A stretch of DNA of 64,000 nucleotides from Allobosea sp. 117 (lineage in GTDB: Bacteria > Pseudomonadota > Alphaproteobacteria > Rhizobiales > Xanthobacteraceae): the NCBI RefSeq assembly GCF_000702305.1, contig NZ_JNLC01000010.1, positions 558,001 to 622,000 on the forward strand, in the 5' to 3' direction. Below are positions 1 to 8,669 of the stretch, one piece after another. The notes under the pieces are model-generated. The model searched no databases. It was not told the origin of the DNA and saw only the letters and a list, made by a program, of their open reading frames with translations. Position numbers and translations under genes: made by a program. Positions within the stretch are counted from its first letter, which is position 1; each line of letters begins with the position of its first letter.

Positions 1-725
1 GTGATCGAGCCGAAGCGCTCGAGCTGGTCGAGGGTCAGCTTGTCGCGCTTGAACTTGCGGATGGTGAGCGCGGGGCCGTCGATGGAGAGCGGCGGCGCGA
101 TGACGTTGACGCGGGAGCCGTCCGGCAGGCGCGCGTCGCAGATCGGGCTCGATTCGTCGACCCGGCGACCGATCTGGCTGACGATGCGCTGGCAGATGTT
201 GAGCAACTGCTGGTTGTCGCGGAAGCGGATGCCGCTGCGCTCGATCTTGCCCGCCACTTCGATGTAGATCGTCTCGGCGCCGTTCACCATGATGTCGGCG
301 ATGTCGTCGCGCGCCAGCAGCGGCTCCAGCGGGCCGTAGCCGAGCACGTCGTTGCAGATGTCCTCGAGCAGTTCCTCCTGCTCGGAGATCGACATCACGA
401 TGTTCTTGATCGCGATGATCTCGTTGATGATGTCGCGGATTTCCTCGCGCGCCGAGGCGGCGTCGAGCCGCGCGAGCTGCGACAGGTCGATTGCCTCGAT
501 GAGGGCGCCGAAGATCTGGCTCTTGGTCTCGTAGAAGCTGTCGGAGCGCATGCGCGGCGGCGGCGCCACCGGCGCGCTCGGCATGGACGCCGGCATCACC
601 CCCGCGGGCGGCGGGGGCAGGGTGACGACGGGCGGAGAGTCAGGAGCGCGCTCGCGCATCCCGCCCATAGCGAGCGAGCCCGATCCACCGCCTTCCGTTC
701 CGGTCCTGCCGCGCTTGCCGAACAT
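1..725 (-). CDS. cpaF: Tad/Flp pilus secretion ATPase CpaF (TadA), N-terminal part
   Basis: Type II/IV secretion-family ATPase that powers assembly of Flp pili at the cytoplasmic face of the inner membrane. The gene runs off the left edge, so only about 241 codons are present. The visible part has a Pro-rich N-terminus, then a helical region (IIAIKNIVMSISEQEELLEDI), the linker LGYGPLEPLL, and the N-terminal domain of PulE/VirB11-type ATPases (DIMVNGAETIYIEVAGKIE, RVDESSPICDARLPDGSR, ALTIRKF). The Walker motifs lie beyond the edge. It begins 33 bases after cpaE and is the last visible gene of the cpaBCDEF series. The start is ATG at 725; it reads MFGKRG. Confidence 0.93.
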   Translation of the reverse strand, partial: MFGKRGRTGTEGGGSGSLAMGGMRERAPDSPPVVTLPPPPAGVMPASMPSAPVAPPPRMRSDSFYETKSQIFGALIEAIDLSQLARLDAASAREEIRDIINEIIAIKNIVMSISEQEELLEDICNDVLGYGPLEPLLARDDIADIMVNGAETIYIEVAGKIERSGIRFRDNQQLLNICQRIVSQIGRRVDESSPICDARLPDGSRVNVIAPPLSIDGPALTIRKFKRDKLTLDQLERFGSI

Positions 726-758
726 GCGTCCCATCCGTTCCTGTTGCGTGGGCGCCGC

Positions 759-2063
759 TTATTTGCCGCGCAGCCTGGCGATCAGCGGGGCGATCATCGA
801 GTTCGAGGCGCGCCTCGCCTCCGAGCGGCCGGTCGTGGCCTGCCCGATCGCGCGGAAGGCTTCCACCGCCTTGTGGGAGGCCGACACCTCGGCGATCATC
901 TGGCCATTGTTCGACGCCGTGCCGAACAGCGCGGCGTCGAAGGGGATCACCGCCAGGGGCTCGCTGCCCAGCGCCTTGGCGAAATCCGCGCTGCGGATCT
1001 CGGGGCGCTTGGGCATGCCGACCTGGTTGAGCACGTAGCGCGGCAGCCGGTCGTTGGGCCGGGCGGCGCGCAGCGTGTCGAACAGGTTCTTGGCATTGCG
1101 CAGATTGGCGAGATCGGGCGCCGCCACGATCAGCACGTCATCCGCCGCCATCACCGACTGGCGCGCCCAACTGGTCCACAGATGCGGAACGTCGATGACG
1201 ATCATCGGCGTCGAGGCGCGCAGCACGTCCATCAGCGGCTCGAAAGCTTCCGGCGTCAGGTCGTAGCTGCGCTCCAGGGTGGCCGGCGCGGCGAGCAGGC
1301 TAAGGCGGTCGGCGCATTTCGAGAGCAGGCGGTCGACGAAGGCGACGTCGACGCGCTCCGGCGAGAGCAGGGCGTCGGCCGCGCCCTGCGGCGGGTCCTG
1401 GTTGAAGTCGAGGCCGGCGGTGCCGAAGGGCAGGTCGAAATCGGCGATCACCGTCTCGAGATCGAAGTGCCGCGCGATCGCGAAGGCGACGTTGTGCGCC
1501 ACCGTCGAGGCGCCGACGCCGCCCTTCGCCGCATAGACCGCGAGGGTGCGGCCGAGCGGCGCCGCGTCCGGGGCGCTGAACAGGCCCGACAGCGAGGCGA
1601 CAACATCGAGCGGCTCGACCGGCTCGATCAGATAGTCGGAGACGCCGCGCCGGATCAGCTCGCGATAGAGCATGATGTCGTTGAGCCGGCCGATCACCAC
1701 CACCTTGGTGCCGGCGTCGCAGTGCTCGGCGAGCGCTTCGAGACCGGCGAACAGCGCCTCGCGTGTCGGCGGGCTCTCGACGATGATCACGTTCGGCGTC
1801 GAGGCGTTGCGATAGGCCTCCTCGGCGGCGGCGAGGCCGCCCATCTGCAGCTTCATGTTGGCGCGCGCGAGCCGCCGGTCGGCGGCCGCCGCCTGCATGG
1901 CGCCGGCGAGGCCCGAGCTGTCGCAGAAGGCCTGGATCGACACGCGGGGCAGCGGCGGGACGTGAATCTCGCTGTTGACCTCGGACGCCCGCGCAGTGGC
2001 GCGTTCGGCCATTGCCTGTGCCGTGTCGACGCGTGGAGCTGTAAGAGTTGCCATCGCCACCAT
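759..2063 (-). CDS. cpaE: Pilus assembly protein CpaE (MinD/ParA-like ATPase)
   Basis: 434-residue protein that in Caulobacter and relatives positions the Cpa/Tad secretion apparatus. Residues about 40-165 form a degenerate receiver-like domain (VVVIGRLNDI, GVSDYLIEPVEPLDVV). This is followed by a MinD/ParA ATPase domain starting near residue 172, with the deviant Walker A KGGVGAST at 180-187 and DFDLPFGTAGLDF after it. It starts 5 bases after the cpaD stop, so the two are almost certainly co-transcribed and probably coupled. An alternative start three codons in (MATLTAP, position 2054) is equally plausible. Confidence 0.93.
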   Translation of the reverse strand: MVAMATLTAPRVDTAQAMAERATARASEVNSEIHVPPLPRVSIQAFCDSSGLAGAMQAAAADRRLARANMKLQMGGLAAAEEAYRNASTPNVIIVESPPTREALFAGLEALAEHCDAGTKVVVIGRLNDIMLYRELIRRGVSDYLIEPVEPLDVVASLSGLFSAPDAAPLGRTLAVYAAKGGVGASTVAHNVAFAIARHFDLETVIADFDLPFGTAGLDFNQDPPQGAADALLSPERVDVAFVDRLLSKCADRLSLLAAPATLERSYDLTPEAFEPLMDVLRASTPMIVIDVPHLWTSWARQSVMAADDVLIVAAPDLANLRNAKNLFDTLRAARPNDRLPRYVLNQVGMPKRPEIRSADFAKALGSEPLAVIPFDAALFGTASNNGQMIAEVSASHKAVEAFRAIGQATTGRSEARRASNSMIAPLIARLRGK

Positions 2064-2068
2064 CCCCG

Positions 2069-2815
2069 CTACTTGCCGATCGCTTCCTGGATATTGGCCG
2101 CTTCTTTTTCGCTGTACTTGGTCGCCGGGTTCTCACCCTGGCGATACTTGTCGAGGACGACCTGCCGGCGGGCCGCCATGGGCGGCGTCTCCGGCCGGGG
2201 CTGCACTAGGTCCTCGGGATTGGCGACCAGCGCCGCGAGGTTGCTCTGCGTGGCGCAGCCGAAATTGTAGTAGGGCCTGTTTTCCCAGGTGCTCTTTGCT
2301 GCGGTCGGTCCGAGATCGTCTGGCCACAGGCCGCACTGGCCCACCTGCGCCTCGACCTTGCCGAAGGAAAGCACGATCGGCGGCAGCTCCTCAGGGATTC
2401 CGGGCGGACGCGCGGCGCGCGTGACGACCGCGCTGGCCGGCACGCCATAGGCGGAGAGGACGCTGCGGATTTCCCTCGCGGTGGTGCGCGCGGCGATTTC
2501 GTTCGGCGTGCCCGAGGGCACTTCGACATAGAGCACGCCCGAACTGTCGCGGCGCCACATGCCGGCGAAGGAGGCGACCTGCGCGCGCTGCTCCGGGGAG
2601 AGCCCGCCGCGCCCGGCGCCGACATAGAGGTCGATGCTCTGCCGGCCTTCGACGATGCGGATCGGATGGTTGACCTGATAGTCCGACGATATGGAGGAGG
2701 TGATGTCGCGGTCGGCGAGCTGCTGCGTGCAGGCACCGGCGGCGAGCGCCATGGCGCCCGTCAGCAGCAGGGTCCGGAAGGCGGGACGTTGTCTCATCAT
2801 GGTTCCTGCCCTCAA
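2069..2815 (-). CDS. cpaD: Pilus assembly lipoprotein CpaD
   Basis: 248-residue putative outer-membrane lipoprotein of the Tad machine, thought to act as a pilotin-like partner of the CpaC secretin. A short charged N-terminus and hydrophobic stretch end in a lipobox (LAAGAC, Cys near residue 29), consistent with lipidation. The rest is the CpaD family domain with the typical C-terminal region GCATQSNLAALVANPEDLVQPR. The start codon overlaps the cpaC stop by four bases, which indicates translational coupling. Internal ATGs at 2800 and 2797 are alternative starts and would give a more typical signal peptide. Confidence 0.92.
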   Translation of the reverse strand: MRAGTMMRQRPAFRTLLLTGAMALAAGACTQQLADRDITSSISSDYQVNHPIRIVEGRQSIDLYVGAGRGGLSPEQRAQVASFAGMWRRDSSGVLYVEVPSGTPNEIAARTTAREIRSVLSAYGVPASAVVTRAARPPGIPEELPPIVLSFGKVEAQVGQCGLWPDDLGPTAAKSTWENRPYYNFGCATQSNLAALVANPEDLVQPRPETPPMAARRQVVLDKYRQGENPATKYSEKEAANIQEAIGK

Positions 2816-4305
2816 TCGATGATGAAGCCGTAGCGGCCTTCGAAGCGCCGCGGGTCGGCTGCGGTGCCGGGCACGCCGTAGATGCGGTTCAGCCGGCTCA
2901 GCAGGACGGTGGACGGATCGGACGGGTCGGCGAAGCCGTCGTCGGGCTTCACCAGCTTCTGGCGGGCGACCGCCTTGGCGAGGTAGGGCGTCACCAGGAT
3001 GACCAGCTCGGTCTCGCCGCGCTGATAGTCCCGGCTCTTGAACAGCGTGCCGAGCACCGGAAGGCTCAGCAGGCCGGGCAGGCCGGCGACGGCCTGGCGG
3101 GTCTTCTGCTGGATCATGCCGGCCATCGCCATGGAGCCGCCGGAGGGGAGCTCGATGGTGGAGGTCGCGCGCCGCACCGAGAAGCCGGGCGTCGTATAGG
3201 TGTTGGCGCCGGCGGGGATGGTCGCCGAAATGGTGGGATCGATCTCGCTCGCCTCGGTGCTGACCCGCAGGCTGATGCGGCCGGAAGACATCACCACCGG
3301 GGTGAATTTCAGTTGCACGCCGAAGGGCTTGTATTCGATGCTCCAGGCGCAGCCGCCATTCGTCGGCGTACAGACCGGCACCGGGAACTCGCCGCCGGCC
3401 AGGAAGTCGGCCGCTTCGCCGGAGATGGCGGTGAGCGTCGGTTCGGCGAGCGTGCGGAAGACGCGGGCTTCTTCGAGCGCCTTGACCGTCGCGCCGATGC
3501 TGTCGCGCGCATAGACGGTCTTGTCGGTACCGTAGTCCGGCACGATGATGTTCTTGATGCGGTCGCCGGCGATCGCGGCATTGGGATTGCCGTTCACCGA
3601 GAAGGGCAGCCCGGTCGCCGCCGAGAACACCATGCCGCCGATATGCAGGTTCTCGGCGTTCCAGTCGACGCCGAGCTGCTTGATCACCGTGCGCTGGACC
3701 TCCGCGACCGTGACCTTCAGCAGCACCTGCTCGCGATCCTTGATCGTCAGGCCGTTGACCACCTTGGCCGGGTCGCCGACCAGCTTGGCGGCGGCGTCGA
3801 CGATGGTCTGCGCCTCGCCGGCATTGGCGACCTGGCCGGAGAGCACCACGCTGTCGTTCACCACATCGACGTTGATCGCCGCGTTCGGCAGCATGCGCGC
3901 CAGCGCCGCCTTCATGCCGGTGCCATCGCGACCGACCTCGACGTCATAGGCGACGATCTGCCGGCCCTCCGCGTCGAAGAACACGATGCTGGTCTGCCCC
4001 GGCGCGACGCCGATGAGATAGGCCCGTTGCGAGGAGCGCACCACCGCATTGGCGATGCCGGGGTTGCCGACCAGCACATCCTTGGTCTCTCGCGGCAGGT
4101 CGATCACGATCGACTTGCCGATGCCGAGCGCCAGCACCTGTGCACGCACCGGTGTGGAGGCGTAGCCGGCGGACAACGTCTTGTCTGCAGCCTGTGCGGG
4201 CGCCGGCGTCAGGAGCGCCGCGCCGGCGAGGAGCGCGGCGCCTGCCAGCAGCAGGGCCATCCGCGACTTCGGCGTCGGGGCGGGAAGGGTGGAGCGGGGC
4301 TGCAT
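2812..4305 (-). CDS. cpaC: Outer-membrane secretin CpaC (RcpA)
   Basis: 497-residue secretin forming the outer-membrane channel for the Flp pilus. A signal peptide covers about residues 1-39, ending AQA before ADKTLS. Next comes the pilus-assembly N-terminal domain (IVIDLPRETKDVLVGNPGIA), a BON-like segment (NAAINVDVVNDSVVLSGQV), and the GspD-type secretin domain (LLKVTVAEVQRTVIKQLGVDW through PVLGTLFKSRDYQRGETELV). Length and order match the family. The related N-terminal domain recurs as a stand-alone protein at 6820-7293. It is followed directly by cpaD with a four-base overlap and preceded by cpaB with a 14-base gap. Confidence 0.95.
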   Translation of the reverse strand: MQPRSTLPAPTPKSRMALLLAGAALLAGAALLTPAPAQAADKTLSAGYASTPVRAQVLALGIGKSIVIDLPRETKDVLVGNPGIANAVVRSSQRAYLIGVAPGQTSIVFFDAEGRQIVAYDVEVGRDGTGMKAALARMLPNAAINVDVVNDSVVLSGQVANAGEAQTIVDAAAKLVGDPAKVVNGLTIKDREQVLLKVTVAEVQRTVIKQLGVDWNAENLHIGGMVFSAATGLPFSVNGNPNAAIAGDRIKNIIVPDYGTDKTVYARDSIGATVKALEEARVFRTLAEPTLTAISGEAADFLAGGEFPVPVCTPTNGGCAWSIEYKPFGVQLKFTPVVMSSGRISLRVSTEASEIDPTISATIPAGANTYTTPGFSVRRATSTIELPSGGSMAMAGMIQQKTRQAVAGLPGLLSLPVLGTLFKSRDYQRGETELVILVTPYLAKAVARQKLVKPDDGFADPSDPSTVLLSRLNRIYGVPGTAADPRRFEGRYGFIID

Positions 4306-4319
4306 GGATGATCCCTTCC

Positions 4320-5105
4320 TCAGCGCGACGTTGCCACGCTCGGCACGCCGTAGCGCACGATGCTGATGGAGTTGGCTTCACGCTTGGCGGTGCCGCCGGT
4401 GCCGGGGGCTGAATCGGCGATGGAGCGCAGCGAGAGGGACAGCGTCCCGTTCTCGCTGGCTGAGGCGAGGATCTCCGCCTGCCCGGGATCGAGCTCCAGC
4501 GTCACCGGCGTCTTGCCGGCGACCGAGCGATCACCGTCCTTTTCCTCGATGGTCTGGCCGACCGTGAGCACCCGGATATTGGTCAGCACGGTCTCGGTGA
4601 CGAGCTGGTCGGTGCCGCGCTTCTGGGCCTCGGTGTCCTTGTGGGTGAGCAGCACGTCGACCCGGTCGTTCGGCAGGATGAAGCCCGCCGCCCGCTTATC
4701 CTCGTTCACCTCGATCGAGACCGCGCGCATGCCGCTGGCGAGGATCGCCGAGAGGAAGCCGGAGCCGTCGGCCTTGATGATCTTCTGCGTGCGGATCGGT
4801 TCGCCGGAGAAGAACGGACCGCGCGCGACCGCGCCGGTATATTCGCCGATGGCGTCAGGCGAGTTCGTCTGGCGGATGGTGCCGTCGCCCGCCGAGCTCG
4901 TGGGCCAGCTCTGCCAGGTGAGATCGTCGGCGGTGAGCCGGCGGCCGACATCGATGTCGCGCCGGGCGACCAGCACGCCGACGGTGTCGACCGATTTCGT
5001 GACCTGCGGAGCGGGCGCGGTCACCGTGCCGCGCCGGGAAAGTACATAGGCCGTGCCGCCCGCCACGACGGCGACCATCAGCACCACGATGCGCGCGATT
5101 TTCAT
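4320..5105 (-). CDS. cpaB: Pilus assembly protein CpaB (RcpC)
   Basis: 261-residue periplasmic component of the Tad system. An N-terminal membrane anchor (IVVLMVAVVAGGTAYVL, about residues 6-22) is followed by a SAF domain (VLVARRDIDVGRRLTADDLTW) and the RcpC/CpaB domain (GMRAVSIEVNEDKRAAGFILPNDRVDVLL). It is first of the tightly packed cpaBCDEF block. CtrA-like half-sites GGTTAA (5184-5189) and TTAACC (5227-5232) lie upstream, partly over the 3' end of the preceding small gene. Confidence 0.93.
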   Translation of the reverse strand: MKIARIVVLMVAVVAGGTAYVLSRRGTVTAPAPQVTKSVDTVGVLVARRDIDVGRRLTADDLTWQSWPTSSAGDGTIRQTNSPDAIGEYTGAVARGPFFSGEPIRTQKIIKADGSGFLSAILASGMRAVSIEVNEDKRAAGFILPNDRVDVLLTHKDTEAQKRGTDQLVTETVLTNIRVLTVGQTIEEKDGDRSVAGKTPVTLELDPGQAEILASASENGTLSLSLRSIADSAPGTGGTAKREANSISIVRYGVPSVATSR

Positions 5106-5240
5106 GAAACGACGGCTCCAGGACGACGCAAGGCGGGATCAACCGACCCCGAGCGTCATTCGAACAGAGAAACGTCAATTCATGGTTAATGAGCGGTATC
5201 TTTTTGCAGGACGGGTCAGGCGGGCGTTAACCCTTGATGC

Positions 5241-5465
5241 TCACCGCGACAGGCTCTGCGCGGAGATGCTCGGGGCCTGTGTCGCGCCCATGCCGGCCGC
5301 GCCGTAGCGGCTGCTCAGCCCGGCGACCACCGTCACGATGGCGATCGCCAGCGCGGCTGCAATCAATCCGTATTCGAGGCCGGTACCTTCGTGCCTGCGG
5401 GCGACGGCTCCCCGCCGCCGATGAGAAGGGTGTCCCATCACGCTCTCTCTGCTTGCCATTGTCAT
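5241..5465 (-). CDS. Second Flp-like pilin with atypical processing site
   Basis: 74-residue peptide between cpaA and cpaB. The hydrophobic segment LEYGLIAAALAIAIVTVVAGL is clearly related to the Flp pilin at 6240-6413. The basic leader is long, and the junction reads RRHEGTGLEYG: one residue is missing between Gly and the LEY motif compared with SGATAIEYG in the main pilin. Cleavage by CpaA would therefore need either an altered spacing or a non-Gly residue before the cut. It could be a minor pilin or a decaying duplicate. Starts at 5465, 5459 or 5438 are possible. A 14-base palindrome (CTGTC, 4-base spacer, GACAG) sits just upstream of the start at about 5479-5492. Confidence 0.7.
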   Translation of the reverse strand: MTMASRESVMGHPSHRRRGAVARRHEGTGLEYGLIAAALAIAIVTVVAGLSSRYGAAGMGATQAPSISAQSLSR

Positions 5466-5609
5466 TAGGATTATCTGTCCCTAGACAGTTTTTTATTGTG
5501 GTTTGACATTAGGCGGCAGTTCTTGACTGCACGTTAAAACCGGCGGGTGGAGCGAAGTGCCTGTCTGTGTAGTTAATGATTTGCAGCTACATCTAGCCGG
5601 AGGCTGATC

Positions 5610-6116
5610 TCAGCCGGCCAGGGCCCGCATGATCGAGCCGTGCGGGTAGATCAGCAGAGCGGCGCCGGCCAGCGCGATTCCATAGGGAATCCCGGTGGTG
5701 GGGGCGTGTAGGCGCGCCACCCAGTCCTGTTTCATGAGAACGAGCGGAAGCGCATAGCGCCGCACCGCGAGAAGGGCGAGGGTCAGCACGCCGCCGAGCA
5801 CGCTCGCGATCAATATGTAGTCGAGCAACTGCTCGAAGCCGAGCCACAGCGCCACCGCCGCGGCGAACTTGGCATCGCCGCCGCCGATCCAGCCCGCCGC
5901 GAACATCGCGAAGGTGACGGAGAGCACGGCGAGGCAGGCGATGCTGTGCATGACGATGGCCGAGGCCGGCATGCCGAGCGCCAGCGCCACGACATAGAAG
6001 CCGGCGATGAGGATCGCGGCCAGCTTGTTGGAGATCGTCATGGTGAGAAGGTCGCTCGCCGCCGCATAGGCCATGGCGGCCGGGAAGACACCGAGGACGA
6101 GGATTTGAGCGATCAT
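5610..6116 (-). CDS. cpaA: Prepilin peptidase CpaA (A24 family)
   Basis: 168-residue inner-membrane aspartyl protease that cleaves Flp-type prepilins. It has several hydrophobic segments and both catalytic aspartates of the A24A/TadV family: Asp in ASDLLTMTISNK near residue 20 and the GGGD motif (GWIGGGDAKFAAAV). The short length matches the CpaA/TadV class, which lacks the methylase domain of PilD. It lies between the two Flp-like genes, the usual position for its substrates. Confidence 0.92.
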   Translation of the reverse strand: MIAQILVLGVFPAAMAYAAASDLLTMTISNKLAAILIAGFYVVALALGMPASAIVMHSIACLAVLSVTFAMFAAGWIGGGDAKFAAAVALWLGFEQLLDYILIASVLGGVLTLALLAVRRYALPLVLMKQDWVARLHAPTTGIPYGIALAGAALLIYPHGSIMRALAG

Positions 6117-6186
6117 GGCGGTCCCCGATACCGGCGGGAGCGATCAGAAAGACAAATTCCGCGCAAACGCGCGTCACCTTGCAAAA

Positions 6187-6211
6187 GAGGGCTCCGCCAG
6201 GCGGAGCCCTC
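6187..6211 (-). terminator. Rho-independent terminator of the pilin gene
   Basis: A perfect 12-base inverted repeat (GAGGGCTCCGCC and its complement, one-base centre) begins 29 bases after the pilin stop. On the minus strand it is followed by TTTT. This would end or attenuate transcription between the abundant pilin and cpaA, giving more pilin than assembly protein. Confidence 0.85.
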
Positions 6212-6239
6212 TCTGAACCACGAGCGCTAACCCGTCGGA

Positions 6240-6413
6240 TCAGGACTTCGGCGCGATTTCCTGAGCGATCCTGTCGAAGGTCAGGGTGAGGTTGCTACCA
6301 ACGAGCTGCACCGCAAGGATGATCACGACGGCGATGCCGGCGGCGATCAGGCCATACTCGATGGCGGTGGCGCCGGACTCGTCCTTCACGAAGCGAGCGA
6401 AAACGTTCTTCAT
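6240..6413 (-). CDS. pilA: Flp-type major pilin (Flp/Fap)
   Basis: 57-residue structural pilin. The short leader MKNVFARFVKDESG is followed by ATAIEYGLIAAGIAVVIILAV, the signature Flp segment with Glu five residues after the processing Gly and the EYGLI motif. The ATG at 6413 is chosen over the upstream in-frame ATG because AGGAGA lies just before it and because Flp leaders are this short. It heads the minus-strand pilus operon and is separated from cpaA by a strong terminator hairpin. Confidence 0.93.
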   Translation of the reverse strand: MKNVFARFVKDESGATAIEYGLIAAGIAVVIILAVQLVGSNLTLTFDRIAQEIAPKS

Positions 6414-6819
6414 AGGTAATCTCCTGGATCCACTGTTTGACTGCACTCGACCGTCGGAGCGTTCTTTGTCGTCGCCCGCTCGGTTGATGTCGCAAATCTA
6501 CGCAGGAGCTCTTGCTGCAAGGTTAAATCGTGCCGAGACTATTCGTAAATTTGTACTGTCTGAAGCTGATGGTTAAGCAGGCGTCAATACGAATACTTGA
6601 AGTTCTGAAAAGCGCAGATGCTTCCGCTGGCTGGACGAAGCCGGCCGTGCCGGGTGACGCGCCCCTTTCCGACGAGGTGCGGCATGCCTGGCGCTCAGCG
6701 GCCCGGCATGGTTAACAACGGCCGCCGCGTTAGCGCTATTTTCATCAATTTGGTTGCAAATTGCATGGGGATCGCGTGCGTCTGTGCGATCCGCTTCCCT
6801 TCAGAGGCTGGGATCCGCC
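6414..6819. promoter_or_regulatory. Divergent promoter region of the pilus locus
   Basis: 406 bases between pilA (minus) and the secretin-N-like gene (plus), with no convincing gene. It is AT-richer than its surroundings and holds three GGTTAA (TTAACC on the other strand) hexamers at 6521-6526, 6571-6576 and 6710-6715. These match the CtrA half-site, and CtrA controls pilA in Caulobacter. No full TTAA-N7-TTAA site was seen. Short open frames here have no family resemblance or good ribosome site. Confidence 0.5.
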
Positions 6820-7293
6820 ATGTTCGAACGTCATTTTCGTCCGAAATCCTGCGTGTCCCGCATCGCGGCGGCTTTGCTCGCGGTATTCGCCACTTCAGCC
6901 GCCTTCGCGCAGTCCGATGATCTGATCCTGCAGATGAACGAGGCGCGGATGGTGCGGCTGCCCCAGAACGTCGCCACGCTGGTGGTCGGCAATCCGATGA
7001 TCGCCGACGGCACGCCGCAGAACGGCGGCATCCTCGTCATCACCGGCAAGAGCTATGGGCGCACCAATCTCGTGGCTCTCGACGCCGCCGGCGCCGTGCT
7101 GCTCGACCGCGACATCTCCGTCACCCGCGGTGGCGTCCAGACCGTCACCGTCTATCGTGCCAATGCGCGCGAGACGCTCAACTGCTCGCCGGCTTGCGAT
7201 CCTGTCCTGTCCATCGGCGACGAGAAGCCGATCTTCGAGTTGCTCGCCAAGCAGATCGAGGATCGCAACGCGCTCTCGACCGGGCAGAAATGA
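6820..7293 (+). CDS. Periplasmic pilus-assembly N-terminal-domain protein
   Basis: 157-residue secreted protein. The signal peptide runs to about residue 31 (cut after AAFA, before QSDD). The mature part resembles the N-terminal domain that precedes secretin domains in CpaC: NEARMVRLPQNVATLVVGNPMIADG, then YGRTNLVALDAAGAVLLDRDISV. There is no secretin domain. Two Cys in NCSPACDP could form a disulfide. Such stand-alone proteins commonly sit beside Tad loci and probably assist the outer-membrane complex. The ATG at 6820 is preferred over the upstream in-frame 6754 because it gives a proper signal peptide. Confidence 0.8.
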   Translation: MFERHFRPKSCVSRIAAALLAVFATSAAFAQSDDLILQMNEARMVRLPQNVATLVVGNPMIADGTPQNGGILVITGKSYGRTNLVALDAAGAVLLDRDISVTRGGVQTVTVYRANARETLNCSPACDPVLSIGDEKPIFELLAKQIEDRNALSTGQK

Positions 7294-7482
7294 TTCGCGC
7301 TTGAGCGCGTGTGCTCGCTCGTGCGCGAGTGATGCGCCGCGCGAGGAGAAAGTCTTAAGAAGGCTTTACGAAATCCGTCGATTTTTCGACAGCGCGGGAA
7401 ACCGGCCGGCAAGCCGGATGCTCTAGGGTCGTGACGATCATCATCCGGGGACATATCCCCTCGGCCAGAGCGTCGCACGAAT

Positions 7483-8034
7483 ATGAGCCCCGCTGTCCCT
7501 CTCTTGCACCGTCTTCTCAGGCGCTTCTCCCGCGCCGATGATGGCGTGACCGCCGTCGAGTTCGCGATAGTGGGGCCGGTTTTCTTCGCCCTGCTGATCG
7601 GCATCTTCGAGACCGCCTTCTTCATGATGGCCAACCAGATGATCGAGACGGCGACGATCGATTCAAGCCGCCTCATCCTCACCGGTCAGGCCCAGGACGA
7701 AGGCTTCGATGCCGCGCGCTTCAAGGGCGAAGTGTGCGCCCGCGTGCCGTCGATGATCGACTGCAGCGGCAAGGTGTGGACCGATGTGCGCACGCTGAGC
7801 ACCTTCGACGAAAGCGTCGCCATTCCGACCGACGACGACGGCAATTTCGATTCGACGCAACTCATCTACTCGGCGGGCGGCCCCGACGACATCGTCATGG
7901 TCCGTCTCTACTACAAATGGACCGGCGTCATAGCGGAGGCGGCGCGGAACGTCGGCCTCGATTTCGGGAACCAGCCCGACGGATCCACCCTCATGGTCGC
8001 CACCATGGTGTTCAGGAACGAGCCCTACCAATGA
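7483..8034 (+). CDS. TadE/TadG-family pseudopilin
   Basis: 183-residue minor pilin-like protein. The N-terminal segment DDGVTAVEFAIVGPVFFALLIGIFETAFFMMANQ has the TadE signature of a processing Gly followed by a hydrophobic helix with Glu. The remainder is periplasmic. The stop overlaps the start of the next TadE-like gene (ATGA at 8031-8034), so the two are co-translated. TadE and TadF/G are cleaved by the same prepilin peptidase and are needed for pilus assembly or adhesion. Confidence 0.88.
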   Translation: MSPAVPLLHRLLRRFSRADDGVTAVEFAIVGPVFFALLIGIFETAFFMMANQMIETATIDSSRLILTGQAQDEGFDAARFKGEVCARVPSMIDCSGKVWTDVRTLSTFDESVAIPTDDDGNFDSTQLIYSAGGPDDIVMVRLYYKWTGVIAEAARNVGLDFGNQPDGSTLMVATMVFRNEPYQ

Positions 8035-8624
8035 TCGCTTCCACTCGGGCTTCCCGGCGTCCCCGCCGTTCGCTGCGCCGCTTCGGGCGCGACAGCCGTG
8101 CCATGGCCGCCGTCGAGTTCGCGCTCATCGCGCCGGTCATGTTCCTGCTTTATCTCGGTGGCACCGATCTGACCCAGGCGCTCGCCATCGACCGCAAGGT
8201 GAGCCTCGCGGCGCGCGTCGCCGCGGACCTGATCGCGCGCCAGTCCACGCAGACCCTGACCGATGCGACGCTCGCCTCGATCTGCCAGGGTACGGTCGCG
8301 ATGATCGCGCCGCACGACCGCACCAAGATGACGGTGGTGGTGAGCAGCATCGCGACCGACACCTCGGGTGTCTCCAAGGTCGCCTGGAGCCGCAAGTTCG
8401 CCGGTGGAGACTGCACCGCTGGCGCCAGCGGCACCTCGACCGGTAGCGTCGTCAGCATGCCGGCGGGCATCACGGTCAACGGATCGACGCTGATCATGGG
8501 CGAGACGTCGTATGACTATAATACGATGTTCGATATCGTGGTGAAGACCGGCCTGATTCATCTCGACCAGATCGCCTATACCCGGCCGCGCCTGTTCGAG
8601 AAGATCTGCTACAAGTCCTGCTGA
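8031..8624 (+). CDS. TadE/TadG-family pseudopilin, second copy
   Basis: 197-residue partner of the preceding gene, starting at the overlapping ATG at 8031. After a very basic leader ([21 protein letters not shown]) comes AVEFALIAPVMFLLYLGGTDLTQ, the TadE-type hydrophobic segment with Glu. A periplasmic domain follows, ending in a Cys pair (CYKSC). It probably forms a heteromeric pseudopilin with its neighbour. A longer in-frame reading from 7734 is rejected because it runs through the upstream gene. Confidence 0.86.
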   Translation: MIASTRASRRPRRSLRRFGRDSRAMAAVEFALIAPVMFLLYLGGTDLTQALAIDRKVSLAARVAADLIARQSTQTLTDATLASICQGTVAMIAPHDRTKMTVVVSSIATDTSGVSKVAWSRKFAGGDCTAGASGTSTGSVVSMPAGITVNGSTLIMGETSYDYNTMFDIVVKTGLIHLDQIAYTRPRLFEKICYKSC

Positions 8625-8669
8625 ACTGTCGGAATGCCTCGACGGCGGCCGGGATTTGCCGGTGCGCTC

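Noticed and set aside
744-2270. Long plus-strand open frames opposite cpaE, CpaC, hrpB, ccoN, the Aas-like gene and metZ
   Set aside because: High GC produces long open frames in antisense. They are Arg/Ala/Gly-rich with no domains and run across several real genes.
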